From Halogeometricum rufum (GTDB lineage Archaea; Halobacteriota; Halobacteria; Halobacteriales; Haloferacaceae), in the NCBI RefSeq assembly GCF_900112175.1, contig NZ_FOYT01000002.1, positions 930,001 to 994,000 of the forward strand: 64,000 nucleotides of DNA. The letters are read 5' to 3'. The stretch's first letter is position 1; the number at the start of each line of letters is the position of its first letter. The translations under genes and the position numbers were made by a program. The notes beneath the pieces are model-generated. The model was not told where the DNA came from. It ran no database searches and saw only the letters and a program-made list of their open reading frames with translations. This document shows, piece by piece, positions 10,936 to 20,785 of this stretch.

Positions 10936-11910
10936 TCACTCGACTGCCACCGTGTCGAGGGCGCGACTGACCACCGCGGACCCGGTGTCGTCGCCGTCTG
11001 TTCGGATGCGGTGCGCCCAGACGCTCTGTACCTCCGTCTGCACGTCGTCGGGGACGACGTAGTCGCGGCCCTCGAAGACGGCGCGGGCCTGCGAGGCGCG
11101 GACGAGGGCGATGCCGCCGCGCGGACTCACGCCGAGTTGCGCGTGTTCGCGCGTGTGACGTGCGAGACGAGAGATGTACGACCGGACCGGTTCGCGGACG
11201 GTCACCTGCGAGACGGTCCGGCGCGCCTGCAACACGTCCTCGACGGAGGCGACCGATTCCAGCGAGTCGATGGGGTGGTCGCCCGCGACCCGGCCGAGCA
11301 GTTCGGTCTCCTGCGTCTCCGAGGGGTAGCCGAGACGGAGTTTCTTCATGAAGCGGTCTATCTCGGCGATGGGGAGTTCGTACGTGCGGTTCGGTTCGAC
11401 GTCGTTCTGGGTGGCGATGACGGTGAACGGGTTCGGCACGCGATGCGTCTCGCCGTCCACGGTCACCTGTTCTTCTTCCATCACTTCGAGGAGGGCGGCC
11501 TGCGTCTTCGGCGGCGCGCGGTTAATCTCGTCGCCGAGGACGACGTTGCCGAACACCGGTCCCGGTTGGAACTCGAACTCGCGGCTCTGCTGGTTGAACA
11601 CGTTCACGCCCGTCACGTCCGACGGGAGGAGGTCCGGCGTGAACTGCACGCGCTTGAACGACCCGCCGAGCGAGATGGCGACGGCGCGCGCGAGCATCGT
11701 CTTCCCCACGCCGGGCACGTCCTCCAAGAGGAGGTGTCCGCGGCCGAGGACGGCGATGAGGATGTTCTCGATGGCGTCCCGGTGGCCGACGATGACGCGT
11801 TCGACGTTGTCCGCGATGCGCGTCGCGAGGTCGGCGGCGTCTTCGGTCGGGAGCGGAGAGACGGCTGGTGCCTCGGGCTTCGAGTCAGGTACGGCATCTG
11901 CGTCGGTCAT
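10936..11910 (-). CDS. MoxR family AAA+ ATPase
   Basis: This is a 324-aa cytoplasmic AAA+ ATPase of the MoxR clade. Walker A is GVGKTMLA at about 67-74, preceded by LLEDVP. Walker B is VVLGDEINRAPPKTQAALLEVMEE with D127-E128. The C-terminal lid contains SPRGGIALVRASQARA, diagnostic for MoxR. MoxR proteins act as chaperone-like ATPases, commonly with VWA/DUF58 partners. It heads the minus-strand operon (spacing to DUF58 is 4 bp). The upstream 251-bp divergent gap toward mutS should carry its promoter, though no strong TATA box stands out. Confidence 0.93.
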   Translation of the reverse strand: MTDADAVPDSKPEAPAVSPLPTEDAADLATRIADNVERVIVGHRDAIENILIAVLGRGHLLLEDVPGVGKTMLARAVAISLGGSFKRVQFTPDLLPSDVTGVNVFNQQSREFEFQPGPVFGNVVLGDEINRAPPKTQAALLEVMEEEQVTVDGETHRVPNPFTVIATQNDVEPNRTYELPIAEIDRFMKKLRLGYPSETQETELLGRVAGDHPIDSLESVASVEDVLQARRTVSQVTVREPVRSYISRLARHTREHAQLGVSPRGGIALVRASQARAVFEGRDYVVPDDVQTEVQSVWAHRIRTDGDDTGSAVVSRALDTVAVE

Positions 11911-12131
11911 GTGTCAGATTGAAAACGTGCGCGAACCGGCGACGGAACTCCTGCCCGCCGTTCGATGAGACTGTCAACAGTTCGCACACACACGTCTGCC
12001 GTCTACGGGCCCCGCGCACGTAACTTTGCTGGGTGTGCGCGGTTCGGCCGCCGTACCGCCGTCTCCGAGTCGGCGGCGTCCCGTCGCGCGCCGAGACTGT
12101 TCGGGCGATGCACCGGCGTCGTTCCCGTTCG

Positions 12132-12139
12132 TTTTTGTC
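12132..12139 (+). promoter_or_regulatory. TATA-like box (TTTTTGTC) for mutS
   Basis: TTTTTGTC is centred about 27 nt before the mutS ATG at 12162, consistent with a leaderless mutS-mutL transcript. Confidence 0.5.
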
Positions 12140-12161
12140 CGTCCGCCGCCGTTGACCGCAC

Positions 12162-14993
12162 ATGAACCACGCGGACGGGACGGCGGCCCCGGCGGAGGCG
12201 GCGACGGACGACGCCCCCCGGCCCGAGGGGCCGCCGGCGAAGATGGTGGCGGCCCGCGAGGAACTCACGCCGATGCTGTCGCAGTATCTCGACCTCTGCG
12301 AGGCGCATCCCGACGCCGTCGTCATGTTTCAGGTCGGCGACTTCTACGAGGCGTTCTGCGAGGCGGCCGAGGAGGTGGCGCGCGTCTGCGAGGTGACGCT
12401 GACGAAGCGCGAGGACTCGACGGGGACGTATCCGATGGCCGGCATCCCCGTCGACAACGCCGCGTCGTACCTCGAAGCCCTCCTCGGCGCGGGCTACCGC
12501 GTCGCAGTCGCCGACCAGGTGGAGGACGCCGAGGAGGCGTCCGGACTGGTGGACAGGGCGGTGACGCAGGTCATCACGCCCGGCACCGTCGTGGACGACG
12601 AACTGCTCGCCGGCGCGACGGCGACGTACCTCGGCGCCGTCGCCGGGTCCGGCGAGGAAACCGCGCTGGCGACGGTGGACGTCTCGACGGGCGAGTGTCA
12701 GGTCACCAGCGGGTCCGAGTACGAAGTCGGCGAGGAACTGGACCGCCTCGCCCCGGCGGAACTGCTCTGCGCCCCCGACGCGCCCGACTTCGAACTCGGG
12801 TTCGAGACGATGGTCACGGCCGCCGACGCCGACTCGTTCGACGCCGACGCCGCGCGGGAGACGCTCTCGGCGTACGTCTCCGCGCCCGCCTCGGTGGTCG
12901 AGACTGGGTCGGAACTGCGCGCCGTCGGCGGCCTCCTCGACTACGCCGAGTACACGCAGGGCGACGACGGCCCCCTGTCGTACGTCTCGCGCGTCCGACG
13001 CTACGACCCCGAGCAGTCGCTCCAACTGGACGCGACGGCGATACGCAGCCTCGAACTGTTCGAGTCGCGGAGTCCGAGCGGCGGCGGCACGCTGGTCGAG
13101 GCGGTGGACGAGACGGCCTGCGCCCTCGGCCGCCGCCGTCTCGCGGCGTGGCTCCGCCGCCCCTCGGTTGACGAGGCGGAGATTCGCCGCCGCCACGACG
13201 CCGTCGCGGAACTGCTGGACCGGCCGATGGCCCGCGAGACGGTCCGCGACCACCTCTCGGAGGTGTACGACCTCGAACGACTCGTCTCGCGCGTCTCGCG
13301 CGAACGGGCGAACGCCCGCGACCTGAGGGCGCTGAAGACGACGCTCGACGCGGTGCCCGAGGTGAGAGGGGCGCTCTCCGAAGTCGAATGCGACTCGCTG
13401 TGTGACCTGCGCGACTCGCTGGACGAACTCGCGGACGTGCGCGAACTCGTCGGCGAGGCGATTCGGCCGGACCCGCCGCAGGAGATAACCGAGGGCGGCG
13501 TGATTCGCGAGGGGTTCGACGCCGAGTTGGACGAGGTGCGCGCCACCGAACGGGAGGGGCGCGAGTGGGTATCGAACCTCGAAGCCCGAGAACGGGAGCG
13601 GACGGGCATCGACTCTCTGGAGGTGGGCTACAATCAGGTCCACGGCTACTACATCGAGGTGACGAACCCCAACCTCGACCGGGTGCCCGACGACTACACC
13701 CGCCGCCAGACGCTGAAGAACTCGGAGCGGTTCTACACGCCGGAACTGAAGCGCCGCGAGGACGAGATACTCTCGGCCGCCGAACGCGCCGACGCGATGG
13801 AGTACGACGCGTTCACTCGCGTCCGCGCCGACGTCGCCGCGGAAGTCGAGCGACTGCAATCGCTGGCGGACTCGCTGGCGACGCTCGACGTGTTGACGAC
13901 GTTCGCGGCCGTCGCCGCCGGCAACGACTACGTCCGTCCGGAGATGGGCGCCGACGCGGTGGAGATAGAGGCGGGTCGCCACCCCGTGGTCGAACGCACG
14001 CAGGGAGAGTTCGTCCCGAACCCCGCGGACTTCTCCGACGGCCACGTCGCGGTGGTCACGGGTCCGAACATGAGCGGGAAGTCCACGTACATGCGGCAGG
14101 TGGCGCTGATATGCGTCCTCGCGCAGGCCGGAAGCTTCGTCCCGGCGCGGGCGGCGCGGCTTCCAGTGCTGGACCGCATCTTCACTCGCGTGGGCGCGTC
14201 AGACGACATCGCGGGCGGACAGTCCACGTTCATGCGCGAGATGGCCGAGTTGACCGACATCCTCCACAACGCCACCGAGGATTCGCTCGTCCTCCTCGAC
14301 GAGGTGGGCCGCGGCACGTCCACGACGGACGGACTCGCCATCGCCCGCGCGACGACCGAGTTCGTCCACGACGAGGTGGGGGCGACGACGCTGTTCGCGA
14401 CGCACTATCACGACCTGACCGCCCTCGGCGAGGACCTGCCGGACGCGTTCAACCTCCACTTCACCGTCGAGAAGACCGAACGCGAGGGTCAGGAGCCCGA
14501 GGTGACGTTCCTCCACCGCGTCGCCGACGGCCCCTCCTCCTCCTCGTACGGCGTCGAGGTGGCGAAGTTGGCGGGCGTCCCGCCGACGGTGGTCGAACGC
14601 GCGCGCGAGTACGTCCGCGACGCCGATTCGACCGAGACGGACGACGAACGCAGCCAGTCCGGCGAAAGCGATACCCCCGTCGCGGCCCAAACGCGGACGA
14701 ACGGACGGGCCGACGGCGACGGTGTCGGCGGTGACGGTGCCGACGGCGACGACGGCGACAGCGACGACGGCGCGGACGGGACGCCCGCGACGGACGAACC
14801 GGGAGACGGCCCGCGAGACGGCACCCTCGCCGCCTACGTCGACGGCATCGAGGCGGCCGAGGACGGGTCGACCACCGACGCCGAGGACGACGTGCTGGCC
14901 GAGATTCGCTCGCTGGACGTCGCCGGGACGACGCCGCTGGAGGCCCTGAACGCGCTGGACCGCCTGAAGCGCCGACTCGACGACGAGGCGTGA
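12162..14993 (+). CDS. mutS: DNA mismatch repair protein MutS (MutS1 type)
   Basis: This is a 943-aa mismatch-recognition ATPase. The mismatch-binding Phe-x-Glu motif is F61-Y-E63 in [10 protein letters not shown]. Connector, lever and clamp domains follow (to ~600). The ABC-type ATPase has Walker [10 protein letters not shown] at 634-642, the [11 protein letters not shown]-loop region, and Walker B/signature [16 protein letters not shown]. After the ATPase comes a poorly conserved Asp/Gly/Ser/Thr-rich insert (~820-895), then a C-terminal helical dimerisation segment with [14 protein letters not shown]. It is followed by mutL 22 nt downstream, so the two are almost certainly co-transcribed. 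The promoter lies 27 nt upstream of the ATG. Confidence 0.97.
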   Translation: MNHADGTAAPAEAATDDAPRPEGPPAKMVAAREELTPMLSQYLDLCEAHPDAVVMFQVGDFYEAFCEAAEEVARVCEVTLTKREDSTGTYPMAGIPVDNAASYLEALLGAGYRVAVADQVEDAEEASGLVDRAVTQVITPGTVVDDELLAGATATYLGAVAGSGEETALATVDVSTGECQVTSGSEYEVGEELDRLAPAELLCAPDAPDFELGFETMVTAADADSFDADAARETLSAYVSAPASVVETGSELRAVGGLLDYAEYTQGDDGPLSYVSRVRRYDPEQSLQLDATAIRSLELFESRSPSGGGTLVEAVDETACALGRRRLAAWLRRPSVDEAEIRRRHDAVAELLDRPMARETVRDHLSEVYDLERLVSRVSRERANARDLRALKTTLDAVPEVRGALSEVECDSLCDLRDSLDELADVRELVGEAIRPDPPQEITEGGVIREGFDAELDEVRATEREGREWVSNLEARERERTGIDSLEVGYNQVHGYYIEVTNPNLDRVPDDYTRRQTLKNSERFYTPELKRREDEILSAAERADAMEYDAFTRVRADVAAEVERLQSLADSLATLDVLTTFAAVAAGNDYVRPEMGADAVEIEAGRHPVVERTQGEFVPNPADFSDGHVAVVTGPNMSGKSTYMRQVALICVLAQAGSFVPARAARLPVLDRIFTRVGASDDIAGGQSTFMREMAELTDILHNATEDSLVLLDEVGRGTSTTDGLAIARATTEFVHDEVGATTLFATHYHDLTALGEDLPDAFNLHFTVEKTEREGQEPEVTFLHRVADGPSSSSYGVEVAKLAGVPPTVVERAREYVRDADSTETDDERSQSGESDTPVAAQTRTNGRADGDGVGGDGADGDDGDSDDGADGTPATDEPGDGPRDGTLAAYVDGIEAAEDGSTTDAEDDVLAEIRSLDVAGTTPLEALNALDRLKRRLDDEA

Positions 14994-15015
14994 GGACGGC
15001 GCGTCCGGGCGGCCC

Positions 15016-16767
15016 GTGACGCCCCCCGAGGACGGAGCGACCACACAGACCGTGACGACAGAACCCGAGAGACGCGTTCGCGCGCTGGACGACGAGACGG
15101 TGGCGAGCATCGCCGCCGGCGAGGTGATAACCCGCCCCGAGGACGCGGTGGTGGAGTTGGTCGAGAACGCCCTCGACGCCGACGCCGCGCGCGTCGAGGT
15201 GACCGTCGTCGGCGACGGCACCGACCTGCTCAGAGTCCGCGACGACGGCCGCGGCATGTCCGAGGCGGACGCCGCCCTCGCCGTCGAGCGACACGCGACG
15301 AGCAAACTCGGCGACGCCGCGGACCTGCGACGCGTCGAGACGCTCGGCTTCCGGGGCGAGGCACTGCCGAGCATCGCCGCCGCCGGGCGACTGGAACTCG
15401 TGACGAACGACGGCGGCAGTCGGGGCACCCGCGTCGTCGCGGGCGACGGCGACAAGCGCGTCGAACCCGTCGGCCGGGCGCGAGGGACCACCGTCGAAGT
15501 CCGCGACCTGTTCGCGGACACGCCCGCGCGCCGGCAGTCGCTGGCCTCCTCGCGCGCCGAGTTCGCCCGCGTCTCCGACGCCGTCTCGCGGTACGCCCTC
15601 GCCCGCCCGGACGTGGCGTTCTCGCTCGTCCACGACGGCGGCGGCGACTCGGACGGCCGCGGCGGCCGCGAGGTGTTCTCCACCCCCGGGAGCGGCGACT
15701 ACGCCGACGCCGTCCTCGGCGTCTACGACCGCGACGTGGCCGGGCGGAGCACGACGTTCGAGAGCGAACGGACAGTGACGGACGACGGCGAGTCGGTCAC
15801 CGTCCGCGTGGAGGGACTCCTCGCGCACCCGTCTGTCACGCGCTCCCGCCGGGACCACGTCTACACCGCCGTGAACGGCCGGGCGTTCCCCTCGGAGACG
15901 CTCCGCCGCGCCGTCGTCGCGGGGTACGGCGACCTGCTCCCGGACGGGCGCGCCCCCGTCGCCGTCGTCGCCGTCTCCCTTCCCCCGGCGTGGTGCGACC
16001 ACAACGTCCACCCGGCCAAGCGCGAGGTGCGACTCCGGGCGCAACGCGCCGTGGAGGAGGCGGTCCGCGACGCCGTCCGCGAGGCCCTCTCGACGGCCGA
16101 CCTGCGCCGCAGCGAGGAGGTGGCGATGGACCTCGATTCGACGCTGGAACCGCTGGACGGCGCCGACGGCCGCTTCGACGACGTGCGCGTCATCGGCCAG
16201 TTCCGCGGCCTCTACGTCCTGTGCGAGGCCGACGACGACCTGCTCGTCGTCGACCAGCACGCCGCGCACGAACGCGTGAACTACGAACGCCTGCGGGCGG
16301 CCCGCGAGTCCGACGACGGGCGGGCGGTCGAGTCCGTCGACGTGGACCCGCCCGCCGCGGTGTCGCTGTCGCCCGCGCAGGCCGCCGCGGCCGACGAGTG
16401 GCGCGAGGAACTCGCCCGCCTCGGCTACCGTCTCGAACCGTTCGGCGGCGGCACCGTCCGCGTCGCGGGCGTCCCCGCGCCGATGGGACGGGCCGCCGAC
16501 CCGGCGAGCCTCCGCGACGCTCTCGACGCCCTCCGGGCCGGCGAGACGCCAGCCGACGCCGCCGACCGCCTGCTGAAGGACCTCGCGTGTCACCCGTCGC
16601 TGAAGGCGGGCGACGAACTGAGCGTCGAGGCGGCGACGCGACTCGTGGAGCGACTCGGGTCGTGCGACCAACCGTACGCCTGCCCGCACGGCCGGCCGAC
16701 GGTGCTGTCTATCGAGGAGGAGACGTTCGTCCGCGGGTTCGAGCGCCGTTCGACGCGGATGGGCTGA
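15016..16767 (+). CDS. mutL: DNA mismatch repair protein MutL with endonuclease motif
   Basis: This 583-aa MutL has a GHKL ATPase N-terminus: ELVENALDADAARVEV, DDGRGMS and GFRGEALPSIA. The dimerisation/endonuclease C-terminus carries DQHA-x2-E-x4-E, here D413-QHA-AH-E-RVNY-E. The C-terminal ACH motif near 524 and CPHGRP at 556-561 complete the zinc-site set of nicking MutL proteins. It is therefore probably an endonuclease-type MutL, as expected where MutH and Dam are absent. The start is GTG at 15016; another in-frame GTG lies slightly downstream near MTTEPERRV, so the exact N-terminus is uncertain. It is co-transcribed with mutS. Confidence 0.96.
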   Translation: MTPPEDGATTQTVTTEPERRVRALDDETVASIAAGEVITRPEDAVVELVENALDADAARVEVTVVGDGTDLLRVRDDGRGMSEADAALAVERHATSKLGDAADLRRVETLGFRGEALPSIAAAGRLELVTNDGGSRGTRVVAGDGDKRVEPVGRARGTTVEVRDLFADTPARRQSLASSRAEFARVSDAVSRYALARPDVAFSLVHDGGGDSDGRGGREVFSTPGSGDYADAVLGVYDRDVAGRSTTFESERTVTDDGESVTVRVEGLLAHPSVTRSRRDHVYTAVNGRAFPSETLRRAVVAGYGDLLPDGRAPVAVVAVSLPPAWCDHNVHPAKREVRLRAQRAVEEAVRDAVREALSTADLRRSEEVAMDLDSTLEPLDGADGRFDDVRVIGQFRGLYVLCEADDDLLVVDQHAAHERVNYERLRAARESDDGRAVESVDVDPPAAVSLSPAQAAAADEWREELARLGYRLEPFGGGTVRVAGVPAPMGRAADPASLRDALDALRAGETPADAADRLLKDLACHPSLKAGDELSVEAATRLVERLGSCDQPYACPHGRPTVLSIEEETFVRGFERRSTRMG

Positions 16768-16782
16768 GTCCGGCGGGGTCGC

Positions 16783-17172
16783 TCACCACGCCTTGCAGTC
16801 GGCGCACACCTGCTCGCCGTCGTCGAGCCAGAGCCTGTCGACCGTCTCGCCGCAGGCGGGGCAGGCGACGCCCGCGGGGTCCCAGCGGTAGGTGGCGACG
16901 GCGGGCGACACGTCGGGCGCGTCGCCCGTCTCCTCGCCCTCCGCCGCGTCTCCAACGGACTCGTCCGCCGCGTCCTCGGCGGGTTCGTTCCCTGCGTCCT
17001 CGGACGACTCTTCCGCCGCGTCCTCGGCGGGTCCGTCCGCTGCATCCGCCGTGGCCCCGTCGTCGGCCGGCGGTCCGTCCGCGTCCTCGGCCGACTCGTC
17101 TCCGCCGTCCGACTCCCCGTCGGTCGCGGCGTCGCCGCCGAGAAAGTCGTCGAGCGAGCGGTTCTCCGTCAC
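16783..17172 (-). CDS. Small acidic protein with C-terminal zinc ribbon
   Basis: This is a 129-aa protein. The N-terminal RSLDDFL motif recurs at the start of several haloarchaeal zinc-ribbon proteins. A long low-complexity middle of Glu/Asp/Ala/Ser includes imperfect repeats of the E-D-A-A-D/E-E type. The C-terminal zinc ribbon GVACPACGETV ... DDGEQVCADCKAW has two CxxC pairs. The GTG at 17172 is the likely start. It converges on mutL with a 15-bp gap and diverges from the MFS gene. Function is unknown; the ribbon suggests nucleic-acid or protein binding. Confidence 0.72.
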   Translation of the reverse strand: MTENRSLDDFLGGDAATDGESDGGDESAEDADGPPADDGATADAADGPAEDAAEESSEDAGNEPAEDAADESVGDAAEGEETGDAPDVSPAVATYRWDPAGVACPACGETVDRLWLDDGEQVCADCKAW

Positions 17173-17259
17173 GTCCGGACGATGCGAACGGGCGGTCTTA
17201 GCGGTGTCGGCTCCGGACGACACCGGAACGCAGTTGGCGCGAACGGTCGAAGCCCGACC

Positions 17260-18489
17260 GTGGACGCGAACGACAGGGCGCTGACGGCCGTCGCGATGCT
17301 CGGACACGCGACGTTCCACACGTACGAACTCGTCGTCCCGCTGTTCGTCGCCCTCTGGCTGGACGAGTTCGCGGTCGCGGCGGCCGAACTGGGAATCCTC
17401 GTCGGGGCGGGGTTCGCGCTGGTCGGCGTCGGAGCGCTGCCCGCCGGCGTCCTCGCCGACCGCTACGACTCGAAACGGCTCATCGTCGGGTCGGCGCTCG
17501 GCATGGGCGGCGGGTTCGTCGTCCTGAGCGCCGCCCCGAACGCCGCCGTCCTCGGGGTCGGACTGGCGCTGTGGGGGACGGCCGCGAGCGTCTACCACCC
17601 GGCGGGGCTCTCGCTCATCAGTCGCGGCGCGAGCGAACGCGGGACGGCGTTCGCCTACCACGGACTGGCCGGGAACGTCGGCGTCGCCGTCGGTCCGCTC
17701 CTCGGCGCCGTCCTCCTCGCGTTCCTCCACTGGCGGGCCGTCGCCGTCGTCCTCGTCGTCCCCGCCGTCGTCGCCGCCGCGGTCGGTCGACGCATCGAGT
17801 TCGACGAGAGGGCGGCCGACCCGGCCGACCCGGACGAGCGAGCGAATGCCCCGGCGGACGCGGCCGAACTGGTCGCTCGGACGAGGCGACTGTTCGCGGG
17901 GGGCTTCGCCCTCGCGTTCGCCGTCGCGATGCTGTACGGACTGTACTACCGGGGCGCGTTCACGTTCCTGCCGGACGTCCTCGCCGACGTGCCGCTCTTC
18001 GAACCCGTTCCGTTCGCGGGCGTGACGCTCCGGCCGAGCCAGTACGCGTACGCGGGACTGCTGGCCGTCGGCGGCGCGGGGCAGTACGTCGGCGGGAAGC
18101 TGAGCGACCGGGTCGCGCCGGAGCGCGCACTCGCGGTCACGTTCGCCGTTCTCGTCGCCGTCTCGCTGGCGTTCGTCCCCGCGTTGAACGGGAGCGTCGC
18201 GTCCCTGCTGGTCGCCTGCGCGCTGTTCGGATTCGTCGCCTACGCGGTGGCGCCGATGTACCAGTCGACGATAGCCGCGCACGCCCCGTCGGACGCCCAC
18301 GGCCTGTCGTTCGGCTACACCTACCTCGGGACGTTCGGCGTCGGCGCGTTCGGGGCGAGCGTCGCCGGCGTCGTGCTGACGTACGCCGACGCGGCCGCGC
18401 TCTTCACCCTGCTCGCGGTCCCGGCGGGCCTCGCCGCCGTCGTCGCCGTCGTCCTCGCCGTTCGGCGCGGCGACGAGGGGGGCGACTGA
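17260..18489 (+). CDS. MFS transporter
   Basis: This is a Major Facilitator Superfamily permease with about 12 hydrophobic helices and a central hydrophilic loop (about 185-215 from the GTG). The MFS signature between helices 2 and 3 is GVLADRYDSKRLIVGSALGMGGG. The AFAYHGLAGNVGVAVGPLLGA segment is typical of the fosmidomycin-resistance/sugar-efflux-like subgroup. I prefer the GTG at 17260 (409 aa), which puts the first helix close to the N-terminus. An ATG at 17182 would add 26 Gly/Arg-rich residues. It probably exports a small molecule using the cation gradient; the substrate is not predictable. Confidence 0.85.
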   Translation: MDANDRALTAVAMLGHATFHTYELVVPLFVALWLDEFAVAAAELGILVGAGFALVGVGALPAGVLADRYDSKRLIVGSALGMGGGFVVLSAAPNAAVLGVGLALWGTAASVYHPAGLSLISRGASERGTAFAYHGLAGNVGVAVGPLLGAVLLAFLHWRAVAVVLVVPAVVAAAVGRRIEFDERAADPADPDERANAPADAAELVARTRRLFAGGFALAFAVAMLYGLYYRGAFTFLPDVLADVPLFEPVPFAGVTLRPSQYAYAGLLAVGGAGQYVGGKLSDRVAPERALAVTFAVLVAVSLAFVPALNGSVASLLVACALFGFVAYAVAPMYQSTIAAHAPSDAHGLSFGYTYLGTFGVGAFGASVAGVVLTYADAAALFTLLAVPAGLAAVVAVVLAVRRGDEGGD

Positions 18490-18554
18490 TCCGTCGCGGA
18501 CGCGTCGTCGGCGCGCCTCGCCGAACGACCCGGGGCGACGACCGGCCGATGCCG

Positions 18555-19499
18555 TCAGTCGTCTTCGAAGGCCGGGACGTACGACCGGCCGGCGCGCCTG
18601 CCGAACGCCATCTCTCTGGGCGAGAGTTTCTCGCCGGACCCGTCCTTCCGGGCGATGTCGAGGCGCTCCTCGGTCGTCTGGAAGTAGTTGACCACGGTCA
18701 CGAGGAGGACGCCCCCGACGGTGTTACCGAGGAGGACGGGCAGGACGAACCCGAACAGGCCGCCGACGAGCGGTCCCTGCCCGGTGAACACGAGGTACAT
18801 CACCTCCGTGAACGAGACGACGACGTGGAAGAGGTTCCCGAAGGGGACGGCGAGGAACGCGAGGTAGACGATGACGACGCGTGCGATGCTGTCCCGGACG
18901 GTGTACACCAGCCAGACGACGCCCGCGACGATGAGCCCGGCGAAGACGGCCTTGAAGAACAGGTCCCAGAACGGCGTCTCGAGGCCCTTCCGGGAGAGGT
19001 ACGCGGCCGCCGTCGCCGTCTCCGACGAGAAGACGCCGGCGCGCGCGAGGACGAACGCGCCGACGCCGCCGCCGACGAAGTTGCCGGCGACGACGACGGC
19101 CCATATCTTCAGCAGGTGGGGGACGCTCACCAGTCGTTCGAGCAGGAGGACGACGGGCGGCAGCGTGTTCTCGGTGTAGAGCTGGTAGCCCCCGATGATG
19201 ATGAAGACGAACCCGAGCGGGTACAGCAGCGCGCTGAGAACCGGGTCGCGGCCGGTCGACGCCGTCATCGACGCGTACAGCAGGAACGTGACCGTTATCG
19301 CGAACCCGGCGGCCAGCGCGCTGAAGAACAGTTCACGCGTCTTCCGCGTCGCCTCCTCGTCGGCGACGGCGATGATGCGCTGGAACACCTCGTGCGTCTC
19401 GAACCGGTCCCGGACGGTCCCCCCGTACGCCGGCGCACCGCTTCGCGACTGTTCGACGGCCTCACGAATCGACTCGTCGTCGGAACTCTCGTCGTCCAT
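18555..19499 (-). CDS. Formate/nitrite transporter (FNT) family channel
   Basis: This 314-aa member of the FocA/NirC family has six hydrophobic segments. Family-like features include the first helix region TRELFFSALAAGFAITVTF, the re-entrant loop around WAVVVAGNFVGGGVGAFVLA, and the second half GPLVGGLFGFVLPVLLGNTVGGVLLV. The N-terminal ~55 residues are acidic and cytoplasmic, and the C-terminal tail is short. FNT proteins form pentameric channels for formate, nitrite, hydrosulfide or lactate. No nitrate, nitrite or formate enzyme gene is nearby, so the substrate is open. It converges with the MFS gene. Confidence 0.87.
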   Translation of the reverse strand: MDDESSDDESIREAVEQSRSGAPAYGGTVRDRFETHEVFQRIIAVADEEATRKTRELFFSALAAGFAITVTFLLYASMTASTGRDPVLSALLYPLGFVFIIIGGYQLYTENTLPPVVLLLERLVSVPHLLKIWAVVVAGNFVGGGVGAFVLARAGVFSSETATAAAYLSRKGLETPFWDLFFKAVFAGLIVAGVVWLVYTVRDSIARVVIVYLAFLAVPFGNLFHVVVSFTEVMYLVFTGQGPLVGGLFGFVLPVLLGNTVGGVLLVTVVNYFQTTEERLDIARKDGSGEKLSPREMAFGRRAGRSYVPAFEDD

Positions 19500-19587
19500 C
19501 TGCTACGGCATACCGAGGGGACGGTGAAAACTCCTCGCCGCGGTGGGAATCCTCAACACACAAGTACGGCCGTTCCGAACGGCGGGT

Positions 19588-19830
19588 ATGGTCACAGTCA
19601 TCGACTTCGTCGTGGAGTTGCTCACGAGCGTCGTCAACCTCGTGCTCACGTTCGTCTTCGACGTGTTCCTCGGTGTGGACCCCCTCAGCGCAGTCGCGTT
19701 CCTGTTCGGCGCCGGGTTCGTCCTCGCCGCCAGCGCCGTCTTCGGCTACCTCACGGTCGGGGCCCTCGTGAACGCCCTCACGGGCTTCGGTTCGAGCGCG
19801 CGCGAGCCGTCGCCTCGGCGGCGAGCGTAA
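19588..19830 (+). CDS. Small membrane protein (unrecognised)
   Basis: This is an 80-aa protein from the ATG at 19588 with two strongly hydrophobic stretches: about 3-29 (VIDFVVELLTSVVNLVLTFV) and 33-66 (SAVAFLFGAGFVLAASAVFG and following). A short basic tail GSSAREPSPRRRA completes it. I do not recognise the family; it resembles small haloarchaeal inner-membrane proteins. Its 3' end overlaps the convergent LLM-reductase gene by 53 bp, an unusually long overlap. The LLM gene ends in an unremarkable tail there, so both reading frames could be real. Confidence 0.6.
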   Translation: MVTVIDFVVELLTSVVNLVLTFVFDVFLGVDPLSAVAFLFGAGFVLAASAVFGYLTVGALVNALTGFGSSAREPSPRRRA

Positions 19831-20785
19831 CCGCCTCGTCCGGGTCCGGGCCGAGAGGCGACCCGACCACCACGCCGTCGGCGTGGTCGAGGACGGCCGC
19901 GATGCGGTCGGCCACCTCGTCCGCGGTGCCGGCGACGGAGAACGCGTCTATCATCGCGGGCGTGACGAGGCCGAACGCCTCGGAGAACTCGCCCGCCGAA
20001 ATCTTCTCGCCGATGTCACTCGCCAGCGACCGGTCTATCCCGTGTCTGTCGAGGACCGGCGGGGCGGCCCCCGCGGCGATGAACGCCACCGGCGGCCGGG
20101 CGGCCTCGCGGGCCGCCTCGCGGTCGGCACCGACGCTGACGCTGGCGTACGCGAGGAGTTCGAAGTCGCCGCGGTCGTCGGGTCGGTCCTCGATACCCTC
20201 CGCGACGCGGTCCCGGGCCCACGACAGGCCGTCGGGGTGGGAGCCGTTGAACAGGAGGCCGTCGGCGTGCTTGCCCGCCATCCGGCACATGTGCGGCCCC
20301 TCGCCGCCGACGTACACCGGAATCTCGCCCGGCACGTCGAAGTTGAGACCGGCGTCGGCCGCCTCGAACGTCCCGTCGTGACTGACGCGTTCGCCGTCCC
20401 ACACTCGCTGGGCGACCTTGAACGCCTCAAGCACGGAGCGGAGGCCGCGTTCGTCTTCGAGGCCGAGGTTCGAGAGCGTCGAGGGGTCGCCCGGGCCGAT
20501 GCCGAACACGGCCCGGCCCGCCGACAGTTCCGCGACGGTGGCCGTCTTCGCGGCGAGGGTGACCGGGTGCATCTCGTAGGGGTTGGCGACGCCCGGGCCG
20601 AGGCGAATCCGGTCCGTCTCGCCCGCCAGACGGGAGAGGACCGCGAACGGGTCGCGGTTGTTGTAGTGACAGGAGACGAACGCCGCGTCGTAGCCGGCCT
20701 CCTCGGCGCGGACGCCGCGTGCGACCGTCTCGGGGACGGGGTCTTCGGGCGTGAGTTCGATGCCGAGCGTCGGGTCGTCACTCAT
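19778..20785 (-). CDS. mer: F420-dependent LLM-class reductase, Mer-like (methylene-tetrahydropterin reductase)
   Basis: This is a 335-aa luciferase-like (beta/alpha)8 enzyme that resembles F420-dependent 5,10-methylene-tetrahydromethanopterin reductase. Mer-like features: VARGVRAEEAGYDAAFVSCHYNNRDPF near the N-terminus, RIRLGPGVANPYEMHPVTLA, AVFGIGPGD, and the EIPVYVGGEGPHMCRMAGKHADGLL strand. In haloarchaea such enzymes probably reduce a folate-type C1 carrier or another F420 substrate. The cofE gene directly precedes it with an 8-bp overlap, which supports F420 use. The 3' end overlaps a convergent small membrane gene by 53 bp. The precise substrate is inferred. Confidence 0.82.
   Translation of the reverse strand: MSDDPTLGIELTPEDPVPETVARGVRAEEAGYDAAFVSCHYNNRDPFAVLSRLAGETDRIRLGPGVANPYEMHPVTLAAKTATVAELSAGRAVFGIGPGDPSTLSNLGLEDERGLRSVLEAFKVAQRVWDGERVSHDGTFEAADAGLNFDVPGEIPVYVGGEGPHMCRMAGKHADGLLFNGSHPDGLSWARDRVAEGIEDRPDDRGDFELLAYASVSVGADREAAREAARPPVAFIAAGAAPPVLDRHGIDRSLASDIGEKISAGEFSEAFGLVTPAMIDAFSVAGTADEVADRIAAVLDHADGVVVGSPLGPDPDEAVTLAAEATARARSNRSP

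Noticed and set aside
17571-20381. 936-aa open frame across MFS, FNT and LLM genes
   Set aside because: It crosses several clear genes on both strands and has a strongly Arg-rich composition; it is a GC-rich shadow.
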